Both the position numbers and the translations under genes were made by a program. Below, piece after piece: positions 24,575-32,028 of a stretch of 33,743 bases of DNA. Each line of letters starts with the position of its first letter. Within the stretch, counting starts at the first letter, position 1. The notes under the pieces are model-generated. The model was given only the letters and a program-made list of their open reading frames with translations. It did no database searches and was not told where the DNA came from. The DNA is from an uncultured Sphingorhabdus sp. (lineage in GTDB: Bacteria; Pseudomonadota; Alphaproteobacteria; Sphingomonadales; Sphingomonadaceae), in assembly GCA_905479715.1 (NCBI GenBank), contig CAJQNR010000071.1, positions 1-33,743 on the forward strand, in the 5' to 3' direction.

Positions 24575-24583
24575 CCCTGATGG

Positions 24584-25012
24584 CTAAAAAACCGCGATCG
24601 CTGCGTGGATTGCCAGCGCAATGATGCAAAGGCTCGACAGCGCAAATACGGAGAAGCGATATAATACCCGGTTGCTGGTGACCTGAATAAGACTGTGCAA
24701 CACGCGCAAGCCGACATAGACCCAGGCGATGGTCAGATTTAGCCCAAAATCCTGCCCGGCAAGGATCAAAACGACACAAATTGCGTAAAAAAGGGTCGGT
24801 TCTGTCAGCAGATGGTTATAATTATGCGCTTTCCACTGCACTTCCGGTGGCAACAGTTCATCGAGGTCACCACCCTTGCCACCGACCAGATTGGCGGTGT
24901 CGATCTTGGCCTTGTTCATCGCCGGAATGCGGGTGACGTACATCCACAGCCACATCAGCATCGTCCACAAAATGAGCGCAACCATCGGTTGCAGCAACAG
25001 GCTATTCTCCAT
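24584..25012 (-). CDS. MAPEG family membrane protein (copy 1)
   Basis: A 142-residue four-helix membrane protein of the MAPEG group (microsomal glutathione S-transferase/leukotriene synthase fold). Hydrophobic segments are seen at about 5-27, 73-90, 92-112 and 118-140. The conserved polar stretch KAHNYNHLLTEPTLFYA before TM2 is the family signature, where the corresponding region binds glutathione in eukaryotic members. The start is backed by AGGGAGGAAA before the ATG. It is the downstream member of a tandem pair with 25042-25473 (29-nt gap); the two share PPEV/PDKV-(N/Q)WK-(A/S)HNY-HL--PTLFYA but differ widely elsewhere, so the duplication is old. Confidence 0.88.
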   Translation of the reverse strand: MENSLLLQPMVALILWTMLMWLWMYVTRIPAMNKAKIDTANLVGGKGGDLDELLPPEVQWKAHNYNHLLTEPTLFYAICVVLILAGQDFGLNLTIAWVYVGLRVLHSLIQVTSNRVLYRFSVFALSSLCIIALAIHAAIAVF

Positions 25013-25041
25013 AATATTTCCTCCCTTGGTTCATTATTATT

Positions 25042-25473
25042 CTAGAAAAGCGTGATCCATAGCGCGTTGATAGCCATGATCAGCAGGCAGATCGTCGACG
25101 CGATAAACAGCAGAAAGCGGACATTGACTAGATTGACGGTCGCTTGCCAGATGCTGTGGATGATCCGGATGATGACATAGCCCCATGCGAGATAGAGATT
25201 GAGGCCATGACCCGCACCGGCGATCGCAAGAATCGCGACCGTGGCGTAAAACAGCGTCGGCTGTTCCATCAAATGGGTGTAATTATGGGATTTCCAGTTC
25301 ACCTTGTCGGGGATCACGCCTTCCAGGTCGCTCCCCCGTCCACCCGGTGGTGCCTCGCTCAGGTCCGCGCCTGACTTGGCCATGGCCGGAAATCTTGTGG
25401 CCGCCATCCAGAACAACATGATCAGCGACCACAGGACAAGCACCGACGCCGGTGCCAAAATTGCAATTTCCAT
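25042..25473 (-). CDS. MAPEG family membrane protein (copy 2)
   Basis: A 143-residue paralogue of the neighbour. The signature is WKSHNYTHLMEQPTLFYATVAILAIAG, with four hydrophobic segments and the loop RFPAMAKSGADLSEAPPGGRGSDLE after TM1. I chose the ATG at 25473 because GGGGAGG lies 9 nt upstream; a GTG-type start at 25491 would contain that site. The ribosome-binding site is part of a small inverted repeat (25486-25501). It follows the ornithine decarboxylase gene by 76 nt on the same strand and may be co-transcribed with the polyamine genes. Confidence 0.88.
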   Translation of the reverse strand: MEIAILAPASVLVLWSLIMLFWMAATRFPAMAKSGADLSEAPPGGRGSDLEGVIPDKVNWKSHNYTHLMEQPTLFYATVAILAIAGAGHGLNLYLAWGYVIIRIIHSIWQATVNLVNVRFLLFIASTICLLIMAINALWITLF

Positions 25474-25485
25474 TATTTCTGTCCT

Positions 25486-25501
25486 CCCCAAAACTTTGGG
25501 G
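25486..25501 (-). promoter_or_regulatory. Inverted repeat that includes the ribosome-binding site of MAPEG copy 2
   Basis: On the minus strand CCCCAAAGTTTTGGGG is followed at once by AGGACAGAAATAATG. The 3' arm GGGG forms the first half of the Shine-Dalgarno sequence GGGGAGG, so folding could hide it. With a full stem the loop is only 2 nt, so 6 bp with a 4-nt loop is more realistic. Confidence 0.4.
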
Positions 25502-25549
25502 AAACTGCGTCAACGGCAAAGGATTGTCAATTGCAACCTAAGTTGGCGC

Positions 25550-26749
25550 TCAGGCCCCGGGGAAAGACACGACATTGTCGCGGTCGGAACGATCCAGATT
25601 GTCACCGACATAGAGGCTCGCCATCGGTTCATCGGTCACATCATATTCGTGGCTGTTGCCATAGCCGTTGAATTTTGTCCGCATCGCCGAACCATAAGCG
25701 CCGAGCATACCGATCTCGATATAATCGTCTGCCTTGATGTTGTCGGGCAGGTTGAATGGTCCGGCCATGAAATCCATATCGTCGCAGGTTGGCCCGTAAA
25801 AACTATATCCGGTGGATGTCCCGTTTTCGGCATCGGCACCAATCAGGCGCACCGGGAAACGCCAACCGATATGGGCCGCATCGAAAAGCGTGCCATAGGC
25901 ACCGTCGTTGATGAACAGCTCGTTGCCGCGACGGCGTTCAACCTTGACCACCAGCGAACTATATTCTGCCGACAGCGCGCGGCCTGGCTCGCACCAGAGT
26001 TCGGCGGAATAGCTGATCGGCAGATCCTCGAACGTGCGGTCAATGGCGGTGAAATAATGGTTCAGCGAAACCGGTTCCAGATCGGGGTAGATCGAGGGAA
26101 AACCGCCACCGACATTGACGATATCGACCGTCACCGACGCGCCGACAATGGCGGTACGCACGCGTTCGAGAGCATGGACATAGGCAAGCGGCGTCATCGC
26201 CTGGCTGCCGACATGGAAACAGATGCCAAGACTGTCGGCGGACTGCCGGGCGCGCTGCAGCAGTTCGGCCGAGTCATCGACATCGACGCCAAATTTGGAG
26301 GCGAGGCTGATTTCCGCGAATTCCGAGGCGACCCGGATGCGGACGCAAAGGGTCAGGTCTTCGGCATGTTCCGTTCCCAACTCGATCTTTTCCAGCTCTT
26401 CGATACTGTCGAGCGAAAAAATACGCACGCGGTGGTCGCGATAGGCTTCCCGGATCGACGCGAGCTGTTTGACCGGATTCATGTAGCAGAGCGTCGCGTC
26501 TGGCAAAGCCGCGCGCACGATGCGGACTTCGTCGATCGAAGCCACGTCAAAATGGGTTACGCCTTCTTCCCACAGCAATTGCAGCAATGCGGGCGAAGGA
26601 TTCGCCTTCACGGCATAGAGCGATTTGCCGGGAAATTGACCGACAAAATAGCGTGCAGCACGACGGGCGGCGTGCGGCCGGTTAAGCAAAACTGGAATAT
26701 CGGGGCTGAGAGCCCTCGTTAGCTCCTCAGCATCATGGTAATTATGCAA
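25550..26749 (-). CDS. odc: Ornithine decarboxylase, fold-III PLP type
   Basis: A 399-residue enzyme of the eukaryote-like ODC/DAP decarboxylase fold that makes putrescine from ornithine. The PLP lysine is Lys48 in YAVKANPSP; the HVGSQ segment, the glycine loop VDIVNVGGGFPS, WCEPGRALSAE and YGPTCDDMDFMAGPF (active-site Cys and Asp) are all present. Some relatives also act on lysine. The frame is open upstream to 26944, but the conserved part begins at HNYHDAEELTRAL; TTG at 26749 with AGGGGG 9 nt upstream gives the family length and is my choice. No ATG is available in this part. It is the third gene after the carboxynorspermidine synthase and decarboxylase genes and has its own 146-nt leader. 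Confidence 0.9.
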   Translation of the reverse strand: MHNYHDAEELTRALSPDIPVLLNRPHAARRAARYFVGQFPGKSLYAVKANPSPALLQLLWEEGVTHFDVASIDEVRIVRAALPDATLCYMNPVKQLASIREAYRDHRVRIFSLDSIEELEKIELGTEHAEDLTLCVRIRVASEFAEISLASKFGVDVDDSAELLQRARQSADSLGICFHVGSQAMTPLAYVHALERVRTAIVGASVTVDIVNVGGGFPSIYPDLEPVSLNHYFTAIDRTFEDLPISYSAELWCEPGRALSAEYSSLVVKVERRRGNELFINDGAYGTLFDAAHIGWRFPVRLIGADAENGTSTGYSFYGPTCDDMDFMAGPFNLPDNIKADDYIEIGMLGAYGSAMRTKFNGYGNSHEYDVTDEPMASLYVGDNLDRSDRDNVVSFPGA

Positions 26750-26762
26750 CTCAAGGGACCCC

Positions 26763-26891
26763 CTATCGGCTAAGATCGATTGAGCTGCCTTGCGGATTCG
26801 CAAGCGGCCATGGGGCAGCGAAGCGCGGATATATGGTTGCTTTCCTATTCTGTAAAGACCTGCAGTTAGAGAAAATGTAGCAATAGAACAT
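26763..26891 (-). CDS. Candidate 42-residue leader peptide (uORF) upstream of ornithine decarboxylase
   Basis: An ATG at 26891, next to the nspC stop, opens a 42-codon frame that ends with TAG at 26763-26765. The stop lies within TAGGGGG, the ribosome-binding site of the ornithine decarboxylase, 13 nt before its TTG start. The peptide starts MFYCYIFSNC and contains the basic and proline-rich stretch YPRFAAPWPLANPQG. The start has only a weak Shine-Dalgarno (GAG 9 nt upstream). Other readings of the leader exist, including an ATG in CCATGGCC in another frame that yields a 12-residue peptide. Translation is therefore a hypothesis based on the stop/ribosome-binding-site overlap. Confidence 0.4.
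   Translation of the reverse strand: MFYCYIFSNCRSLQNRKATIYPRFAAPWPLANPQGSSIDLSR
26784..26819 (-). promoter_or_regulatory. Structured leader of the ornithine decarboxylase gene (speF-motif candidate)
   Basis: On the minus strand GCTGCC (26819-26814) pairs with GGCAGC (26789-26784), and inside it TTGCG-AATC-CGCAA (26803-26790) forms a perfect 5-bp stem with a tetraloop. The speF RNA motif is a known conserved leader upstream of ornithine decarboxylase in alphaproteobacteria; position and gene fit. I cannot confirm the match to the covariance model. Confidence 0.5.
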
Positions 26892-26895
26892 TTTT

Positions 26896-28065
26896 TTAGC
26901 TCAAACGGTCCCGAAATGTCGTCCAATCGAAGCTTTTGGTACATTTCAGGCCATCATTTGCGCTGTTCCACAGCCAGATCGAGGGCAGGGGAACACCGTT
27001 GAAGGTGTTGGTCTTGACCATCGAATAATGCGCCTGATCGAGAAAGGCTATCCGTTGTCCGACATGCGGGGCTTCGGGGAGGATATAATCGCCGATAATA
27101 TCTCCTGCCAGACAGCTCGGGCCCCCGAGTCGAATGGCTGTCCCCTCGCTGCGCTCACCCAGCATCGCCGGTCGATAGGGCGCCTCGATAACGTCCGGCA
27201 TATGGCATGTTGCCGAAATGTCGGTAATGCCAACCGGCATGCCATTGTCGAAAACATCCAGTATCTCGCCGACCAATATCCCCGCATCCAGCGCAACGGC
27301 CTCGCCTGGTTCCATATAAATTTCGCAGCCGGAGCGGGCTTTCAGGTCTTTCAGGAAGGCAACCAGCGCATCGCGATCATAATCATCGCGGGTGATATGA
27401 TGGCCGCCACCAAGGTTGATCCATTTCAGGTTGCCGAAATGCGGCGCAATCTTCGGCTCCACCTTCTCCCATGTCCGCTGCAGTGCATCGAAACCCTGTT
27501 CGCAGAGATTATGAAAGTGGATTCCCGACAAATGTTGGAAATGGCCGGGCTGCAACTGGCTGATCGGGAATCCCAGCCGGCTGTGGGGCTGACTGGGGTC
27601 ATATTTTTCTGTTTCACCGAGCGCTATCTCGGGATTAATTCTTAAACCAATTTCCGAACTATCAAGTTTATTATTCTGATTAGAATAATTTTTCCATCGA
27701 TCTATCTGATCCGGATTATTGAACGTGATATGCGCGGAAATCTCGACAAGTTCGGTCAGGTCAGCCGCTTTATAAGCCGGTGAATAAGTGCTGATCGGCC
27801 CGCAAAAATGCGCCTTTGCAAGTCGCGCCTCCCACAGTCCCGAAGCGCAATAGCCATCAAGATATTCGTCGATCAAGAGAGCAAGAGACCACATGGAAAA
27901 GGCCTTGAGCGCCAACAGGACCTTGGCTCCGGAACGTTCCCTGATATCCGCCAAAATCGCCAGATTTCGCCGTACCGCGACTTCATCCACGACAAAGGCA
28001 GGCGAGGGAACCCGCTTCAGGTCAAAATGCGCAAATGCGCCGGGATCGCCTGCCTTGGTATCCAT
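26896..28065 (-). CDS. nspC: Carboxynorspermidine/carboxyspermidine decarboxylase
   Basis: A 389-residue fold-III PLP enzyme that decarboxylates carboxyspermidine (or carboxynorspermidine) to spermidine (or norspermidine). The N-terminal SPAFVVDEVAVRRNL and the PLP lysine Lys54 in LLALKAFSMW are family features that set NspC apart from ODC. Further motifs are HFHNLCEQGFD, INLGGGHHITRDDYD, YMEPGEAVALDAG, DISATCHMPDVIEAPYRP and GPSCLAGDIIGDY. It starts 1 nt after the synthase stop, so the two are co-translated. Together with the synthase and ODC this is the alternative spermidine pathway that uses aspartate semialdehyde rather than decarboxylated SAM. Confidence 0.95.
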   Translation of the reverse strand: MDTKAGDPGAFAHFDLKRVPSPAFVVDEVAVRRNLAILADIRERSGAKVLLALKAFSMWSLALLIDEYLDGYCASGLWEARLAKAHFCGPISTYSPAYKAADLTELVEISAHITFNNPDQIDRWKNYSNQNNKLDSSEIGLRINPEIALGETEKYDPSQPHSRLGFPISQLQPGHFQHLSGIHFHNLCEQGFDALQRTWEKVEPKIAPHFGNLKWINLGGGHHITRDDYDRDALVAFLKDLKARSGCEIYMEPGEAVALDAGILVGEILDVFDNGMPVGITDISATCHMPDVIEAPYRPAMLGERSEGTAIRLGGPSCLAGDIIGDYILPEAPHVGQRIAFLDQAHYSMVKTNTFNGVPLPSIWLWNSANDGLKCTKSFDWTTFRDRLS

Positions 28066-28066
28066 T

Positions 28067-29284
28067 CTAAAAGGCCAAAGGTGCTTCCAATTCTTCCAAT
28101 TTCCATGGCAGGCCGTGCTGGTTCAGCATCTCCATGAACGGGTCCGGATCGAACTGCTCCATGTTGAATACGCCGTGGCCTTTCCACTGGCTGGACAGCA
28201 TCATCGCCGCGCCGATCATTGCCGGAACGCCGGTGGTATAGCTGACGCCCTGATTGCCGGTTTCCTCGAACGCCGCTTCATGGCTGCAGATATTCTTGAC
28301 GTAGAGCGTCTTTTCGACGCCGTCTTTGACGCCGGTCGCAATCACGCCGATATTGGTATTGCCCTTGGTCGTCTCGCCGAGGCTCGCAGGCTCCGGCAAC
28401 ACCGCCTTCAGGAACTGGAGCGGGATGATTTCGCGGCCCTCGTACATCACCGGATCAATCCGCGTCATGCCGACATTCTGCAGCACTTCCAGATGGGTCA
28501 GATAAGCGTCACCAAAAGTCATCCAGAAGCGAATCCGCTGGATTTCCGGGAGATGCGTCTTCAGCGATTCAATTTCTTCGTGATACATCAGATACATATT
28601 CTTTGGGCCGACTGCCTCGAAATCGAATTCCTGTTTCTGGGTGAGTGGCGGCCCTTCCACCCAGTCGCCATTTTCCCAGTGGCGCGAATTGGCGGTGACT
28701 TCCCGGATGTTGATCTCGGGATTGAAATTGGTCGCAAAATGCTGGCCATGATCGCCGCCGTTACAGTCGAGAATGTCGAGCGTATCGATGCGGTCAAAAT
28801 GATGTTTCTTCAGCCAGCAGGTGAATATGCTCGTCACACCGGGATCAAAGCCCGAACCCAGCAGTGCCATGATGCCGGCGTCCTTGAACCGGTCCTGATA
28901 GTCCCACTGCCACTTATATTCGAACTTCGCCTCGTCGCGCGGTTCGTAATTGGCGGTGTCGAGATAATCGGTCCTGGTCGCGAGACACGCGTCCATGATC
29001 GGGAGATCCTGATAGGGCAGGGCCAGATTGACCACCAGATCGGGTTTTTCCTGCTCGATCAGTGCGGTCAGCGCCGGCACATCGTCGGCATCAATCTGTG
29101 CTGTCCTGATGTCGACGCCGGTGCGCTGTTTGACCGAATCGGCGATGGTTTCGCATTTCGATACGGTACGACTGGCCAGAAGCACCTCGGAAAACGGCCC
29201 GTCTCCTGCGGCAATGACCTGCGCCATCTTGTGTACCGCTACCGAACTGACGCCGCCCGCGCCGATCACCAATATTTTGCCCAT
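28067..29284 (-). CDS. Carboxynorspermidine/carboxyspermidine synthase (saccharopine dehydrogenase family)
   Basis: A 405-residue NAD(P)H-dependent enzyme that reductively condenses aspartate semialdehyde with putrescine or diaminopropane. The N-terminal Rossmann motif is KILVIGAGGVSSVAVHK. Other family segments are VVNLALPYQDLPIMDACL, DYLDTANYEPRDEAKFEYKWQWDYQD and LLGSGFDPGVTSIFTCWL. Lysine-pathway saccharopine dehydrogenase is a less likely name because the next gene is nspC. ATG at 29284 is preferred over a GTG at 29293. It heads the polyamine operon and is divergent from the dehydratase gene with 53 nt between the starts. Confidence 0.94.
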   Translation of the reverse strand: MGKILVIGAGGVSSVAVHKMAQVIAAGDGPFSEVLLASRTVSKCETIADSVKQRTGVDIRTAQIDADDVPALTALIEQEKPDLVVNLALPYQDLPIMDACLATRTDYLDTANYEPRDEAKFEYKWQWDYQDRFKDAGIMALLGSGFDPGVTSIFTCWLKKHHFDRIDTLDILDCNGGDHGQHFATNFNPEINIREVTANSRHWENGDWVEGPPLTQKQEFDFEAVGPKNMYLMYHEEIESLKTHLPEIQRIRFWMTFGDAYLTHLEVLQNVGMTRIDPVMYEGREIIPLQFLKAVLPEPASLGETTKGNTNIGVIATGVKDGVEKTLYVKNICSHEAAFEETGNQGVSYTTGVPAMIGAAMMLSSQWKGHGVFNMEQFDPDPFMEMLNQHGLPWKLEELEAPLAF

Positions 29285-29337
29285 GATTTCCACTCTAAAT
29301 GCTGGAGAAATGATAGGTCCGCATATAGGGAGAGACC

Positions 29338-30321
29338 ATGACAGAGCAATACCTCATGGACCCCGAACGGAAACCAATGCTTGCAGGGGTTGAGCGGGCG
29401 GCAACGAAAATTGCGGCGATTCTGCCAGCCACACCGCTGTTGCCTCTGGAAATTGACGGCACAACCATCTGGTGCAAGGCGGAATGTCTGCAACCCATTG
29501 GTGCGTTCAAAATTCGTGGTGGCTGGCACCGTCTGACCGATCTGACCGATGATCAGCGTAAGCGTGGCGTTGTCGCCTTTTCCAGCGGCAATCACGCGCA
29601 GGGCGTGGCCTGGGCTGCCCGCAGACTGAATGTGCCTGCAACGATCATCATGCCGGAGGATGCGCCCAAGGCGAAACTGGAGAACACGAAGGCCTTGGGT
29701 GCCAACGTGATCACCTATGACCGGATGAGCGGCAATCGCGAACAATTGGCCGCTGAACTGTCGGAGAAAACCGGTGCCGTCGTCGTGCCCAGCTTCGATG
29801 ATCCGTGGATTGTCGAAGGTCAGGGCAGTTGCGGCATCGAGATCCGGCAGCAGATGCTGGCGCGGACGGGGTCAGAGCCGGATCAGCTCATTGTCTGTTG
29901 CGGCGGTGGCGGACTGGCAAGCGGGACCACTCTCGCCAACCCCGATGCACGGATTTTCGTAGTCGAGCCGGAAGGCTGGTACGATATGAAGCGGTCTCTT
30001 GAACTCGGTGTAATTGTGCCGGTGCAAAAGGATCCGCCTGCAACCGAGTGTGATGCACTGCAAACCCTTCGCGTCGCTTCGATCACGTTTGATATCTTGA
30101 AAGCCCGTAACGCAGTCGGCCTAGCCGTGTCGCAGGCCGAGGTGCATCACGCGATGCGGGTGGCGTTCGAGAAATTGCATCTGGTGGTCGAGCCCGGTGG
30201 CGCGGTCGCTCTGGCAGCTATTCTAGCCGGAAAGGTGCCGTTGACCGATCGCACGGCGATCACCCTGTCCGGCGGGAATGTCGACCATCTGCTATATGCG
30301 AAAATTATCAAGGGCGGTTAG
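29338..30321 (+). CDS. Threonine/serine dehydratase-like PLP enzyme
   Basis: A 327-residue fold-II PLP enzyme of the IlvA/TdcB/serine racemase group. The PLP lysine is Lys58 in QPIGAFKIRGG, the phosphate/asparagine loop is SSGNHAQGVAWAA, and the glycine-rich loop is CCGGGGLASGTT. There is no C-terminal ACT domain, so it is not the feedback-regulated biosynthetic type and may be catabolic, or act on serine, threonine or hydroxyaspartate. The ATG at 29338 follows GGGAGAG; an ATG at 29356 is an alternative. Single gene, divergent from the polyamine operon. Confidence 0.88.
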   Translation: MTEQYLMDPERKPMLAGVERAATKIAAILPATPLLPLEIDGTTIWCKAECLQPIGAFKIRGGWHRLTDLTDDQRKRGVVAFSSGNHAQGVAWAARRLNVPATIIMPEDAPKAKLENTKALGANVITYDRMSGNREQLAAELSEKTGAVVVPSFDDPWIVEGQGSCGIEIRQQMLARTGSEPDQLIVCCGGGGLASGTTLANPDARIFVVEPEGWYDMKRSLELGVIVPVQKDPPATECDALQTLRVASITFDILKARNAVGLAVSQAEVHHAMRVAFEKLHLVVEPGGAVALAAILAGKVPLTDRTAITLSGGNVDHLLYAKIIKGG

Positions 30322-30656
30322 AGCCTGATTCTTCTTTCCTACACCCCTACGGATCGGATATCTTTTGGTGGTTTTAAATGCCGGCTCTTTGACATTTTGG
30401 ATAGATTGTAGAGGCCCCTCTCGCTCGCCGGGAAACTCACGGGATTTTCATGCCGATCCGGAAGTTTACACTCGAACCGCAATGTCTGGACCGCCAAGGC
30501 TGGAATTCCACCGGCTAGAGGCAAAAGTCACAGAAAATAAAAACGCGCATTTGTGTAAAGTCTTGGCCGATTTTCAATCTGCTGCGAAAATGGCGATCGT
30601 CAATCGAGTCAATGCCCCGATAATCTGAATGTAATGCGGGGAGAGCTACGCGGAAA
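30322..30656. other. 335-nt gap without a convincing gene
   Basis: The space between the dehydratase (+) and hemA (-, both genes end here) holds a boxA-like motif at 30383-30400 and an 8-bp inverted repeat, CGGATCGG (30350-30357) and CCGATCCG (30453-30460), about 95 nt apart. An 87-codon frame at 30365-30628 (+) has no ribosome-binding site and an atypical composition, so I do not call it. No clear terminator is seen for either gene. A small RNA is possible. Confidence 0.5.
30383..30400 (+). promoter_or_regulatory. boxA-like antitermination motif outside an rRNA operon
   Basis: GGCTCTTTGACATTTTGG resembles the boxA element of rRNA leaders (E. coli core TGCTCTTTAACA), and similar GCTCTTTGACATT sequences precede 16S genes in sphingomonads. 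No rRNA gene lies in the window. It may be a relic, a chance match, or part of an untranslated RNA. Confidence 0.35.
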
Positions 30657-31877
30657 CTAGGCGGCGATCGCGCGTTCCAGGTCCATCCGGCTCCAGATTT
30701 CTACCAGAGCCTTGGTCAGATCGACCATCATCGCTTCGCTATGCGCCGGACCAGGCGTGAACCGCAGCCGTTCGGTACCGCGCGGCACCGTCGGGAAGTT
30801 GATCGGCTGCACATAGACACCATATTCGGCCAATAGAACGTCGCTGATTTTCTTCGCCTTGACAGGATCGCCCACTTGCAGCGGAACGATATGGGTGGTT
30901 GATGGCATCACCGGAAGACCGGCTTCAGCAAACAGGTCTTTGAGCTTCTGCGCCGCTGCCTGTTGACCGTCGCGTTCTGCGGTCGATTGCTTGAGATGAC
31001 GAATACTGGCCAGTGCACCGGCGACCAGCACAGGAGACAGGCTGGTCGTGAAGATAAAGCCGGGCGCATAGGACCGGATGACATCAACAATCTTCTGGTC
31101 AGCGGTAATATAGCCGCCCATGACGCCCACGGCCTTCGCCAATGTACCCTCGATGATCGTAATTCTTTCCGCTGCGCTATCGCGTTCGGAAATGCCGCCG
31201 CCACGCTCGCCGTACATGCCGACCGCGTGCACTTCATCGCAATAGGTCAGCGCGTTATATTTGTCTGCCAGATCGCAGATTGCGTGGATCGGCGCGATAT
31301 CGCCGTCCATCGAATAGATACTTTCAAAGGCAATCAGTTTCGGCACTTCCGGATCTTCGGCAGCCAGCAATTCTTCCAGATGTTCCAGATCATTGTGCCG
31401 GAACACCCGCTTCTCGCAGCCGCTGTTCTTGATTCCGGCAATCATCGAAGCGTGATTGAGCTCATCGGAAAAAATTACGCAACCAGGCAGGATTTTGGTC
31501 AATGTCGAGAGCGTCGCTTCGTTCGATACATAGCCGGATGTGAAGAGCAACGCGCCGGACTTGCTGTGCCAGTCGGCAAGCTCCCGCTCGAGCTGGATAT
31601 GATAATGGGTATTGCCGCCGATATTGCGGGTTCCGCCAGAGCCAGCGCCTACATTGTGCAAGGCCTCTTCCATCGCCGCAATGACATCGGGATGCTGACC
31701 CATGGCGAGATAATCGTTCGAGCACCAGACGGTGACCGGTTGCGGTCCGTTGTGATGCGCGAAGCAGCGGGCATTCGGAAACGAACCCTTGTTGCGCAAA
31801 ATGTCGATGAATACTCTATAGCGTCCTTCGGCATGCAGCCGGTCAATCGCTTGCGAAAAAATTTTATCGTAATCCAC
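30657..31877 (-). CDS. hemA: 5-aminolevulinate synthase
   Basis: A 406-residue PLP enzyme that condenses glycine with succinyl-CoA, the first step of heme synthesis by the C4 (Shemin) route of alphaproteobacteria. The PLP lysine is Lys248 in [14 protein letters not shown], the same number as in Rhodobacter ALAS. Other motifs are [54 protein letters not shown] and [12 protein letters not shown]. The start is GTG at 31877; length is normal. murI lies upstream on the same strand, 151 nt away, and the space contains a tandem repeat that may be a control site. No bacteriochlorophyll genes are near. Confidence 0.97.
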   Translation of the reverse strand: MDYDKIFSQAIDRLHAEGRYRVFIDILRNKGSFPNARCFAHHNGPQPVTVWCSNDYLAMGQHPDVIAAMEEALHNVGAGSGGTRNIGGNTHYHIQLERELADWHSKSGALLFTSGYVSNEATLSTLTKILPGCVIFSDELNHASMIAGIKNSGCEKRVFRHNDLEHLEELLAAEDPEVPKLIAFESIYSMDGDIAPIHAICDLADKYNALTYCDEVHAVGMYGERGGGISERDSAAERITIIEGTLAKAVGVMGGYITADQKIVDVIRSYAPGFIFTTSLSPVLVAGALASIRHLKQSTAERDGQQAAAQKLKDLFAEAGLPVMPSTTHIVPLQVGDPVKAKKISDVLLAEYGVYVQPINFPTVPRGTERLRFTPGPAHSEAMMVDLTKALVEIWSRMDLERAIAA

Positions 31878-31963
31878 TGTTCACCAAATCCTGCGTCAAA
31901 TCTGTTCTTGCGGCTGTCTTGAAATGGCTCTTAGCTGCCTTTGTCTACAAATTCCAGCGCAAA

Positions 31964-31988
31964 CCATTCGCAATAAGGCCATTCGTAA
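31964..31988. repeat. Tandem decamer repeat upstream of hemA
   Basis: CCATTCGCAA (31964-31973) and CCATTCGTAA (31979-31988) agree at nine of ten positions and are spaced 15 nt start to start. They lie about 90-110 nt before the hemA start, where a regulator could bind. No known consensus is recognised. Confidence 0.35.
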
Positions 31989-32028
31989 CAGGAGTTGTTC
32001 ACCATCGGCCTGGAAAGTCTCGTTTTGT

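Noticed and set aside
25304-26722. 472-codon open frame on the plus strand opposite ornithine decarboxylase
   Set aside because: Antisense shadow; the ODC motifs on the minus strand are complete.
26750-26944. N-terminal extension of ornithine decarboxylase to 26944
   Set aside because: The extra 65 residues have no counterpart that I recognise in the family, would start inside nspC, and a TTG with a good ribosome-binding site gives the normal length.
27893-29341. 482-codon open frame on the plus strand opposite the polyamine genes
   Set aside because: Antisense shadow of the carboxynorspermidine synthase and nspC.
30365-30628. 87-codon frame in the gap after the dehydratase
   Set aside because: No ribosome-binding site, no recognisable sequence, and the start overlaps the boxA-like region; treated as non-coding.
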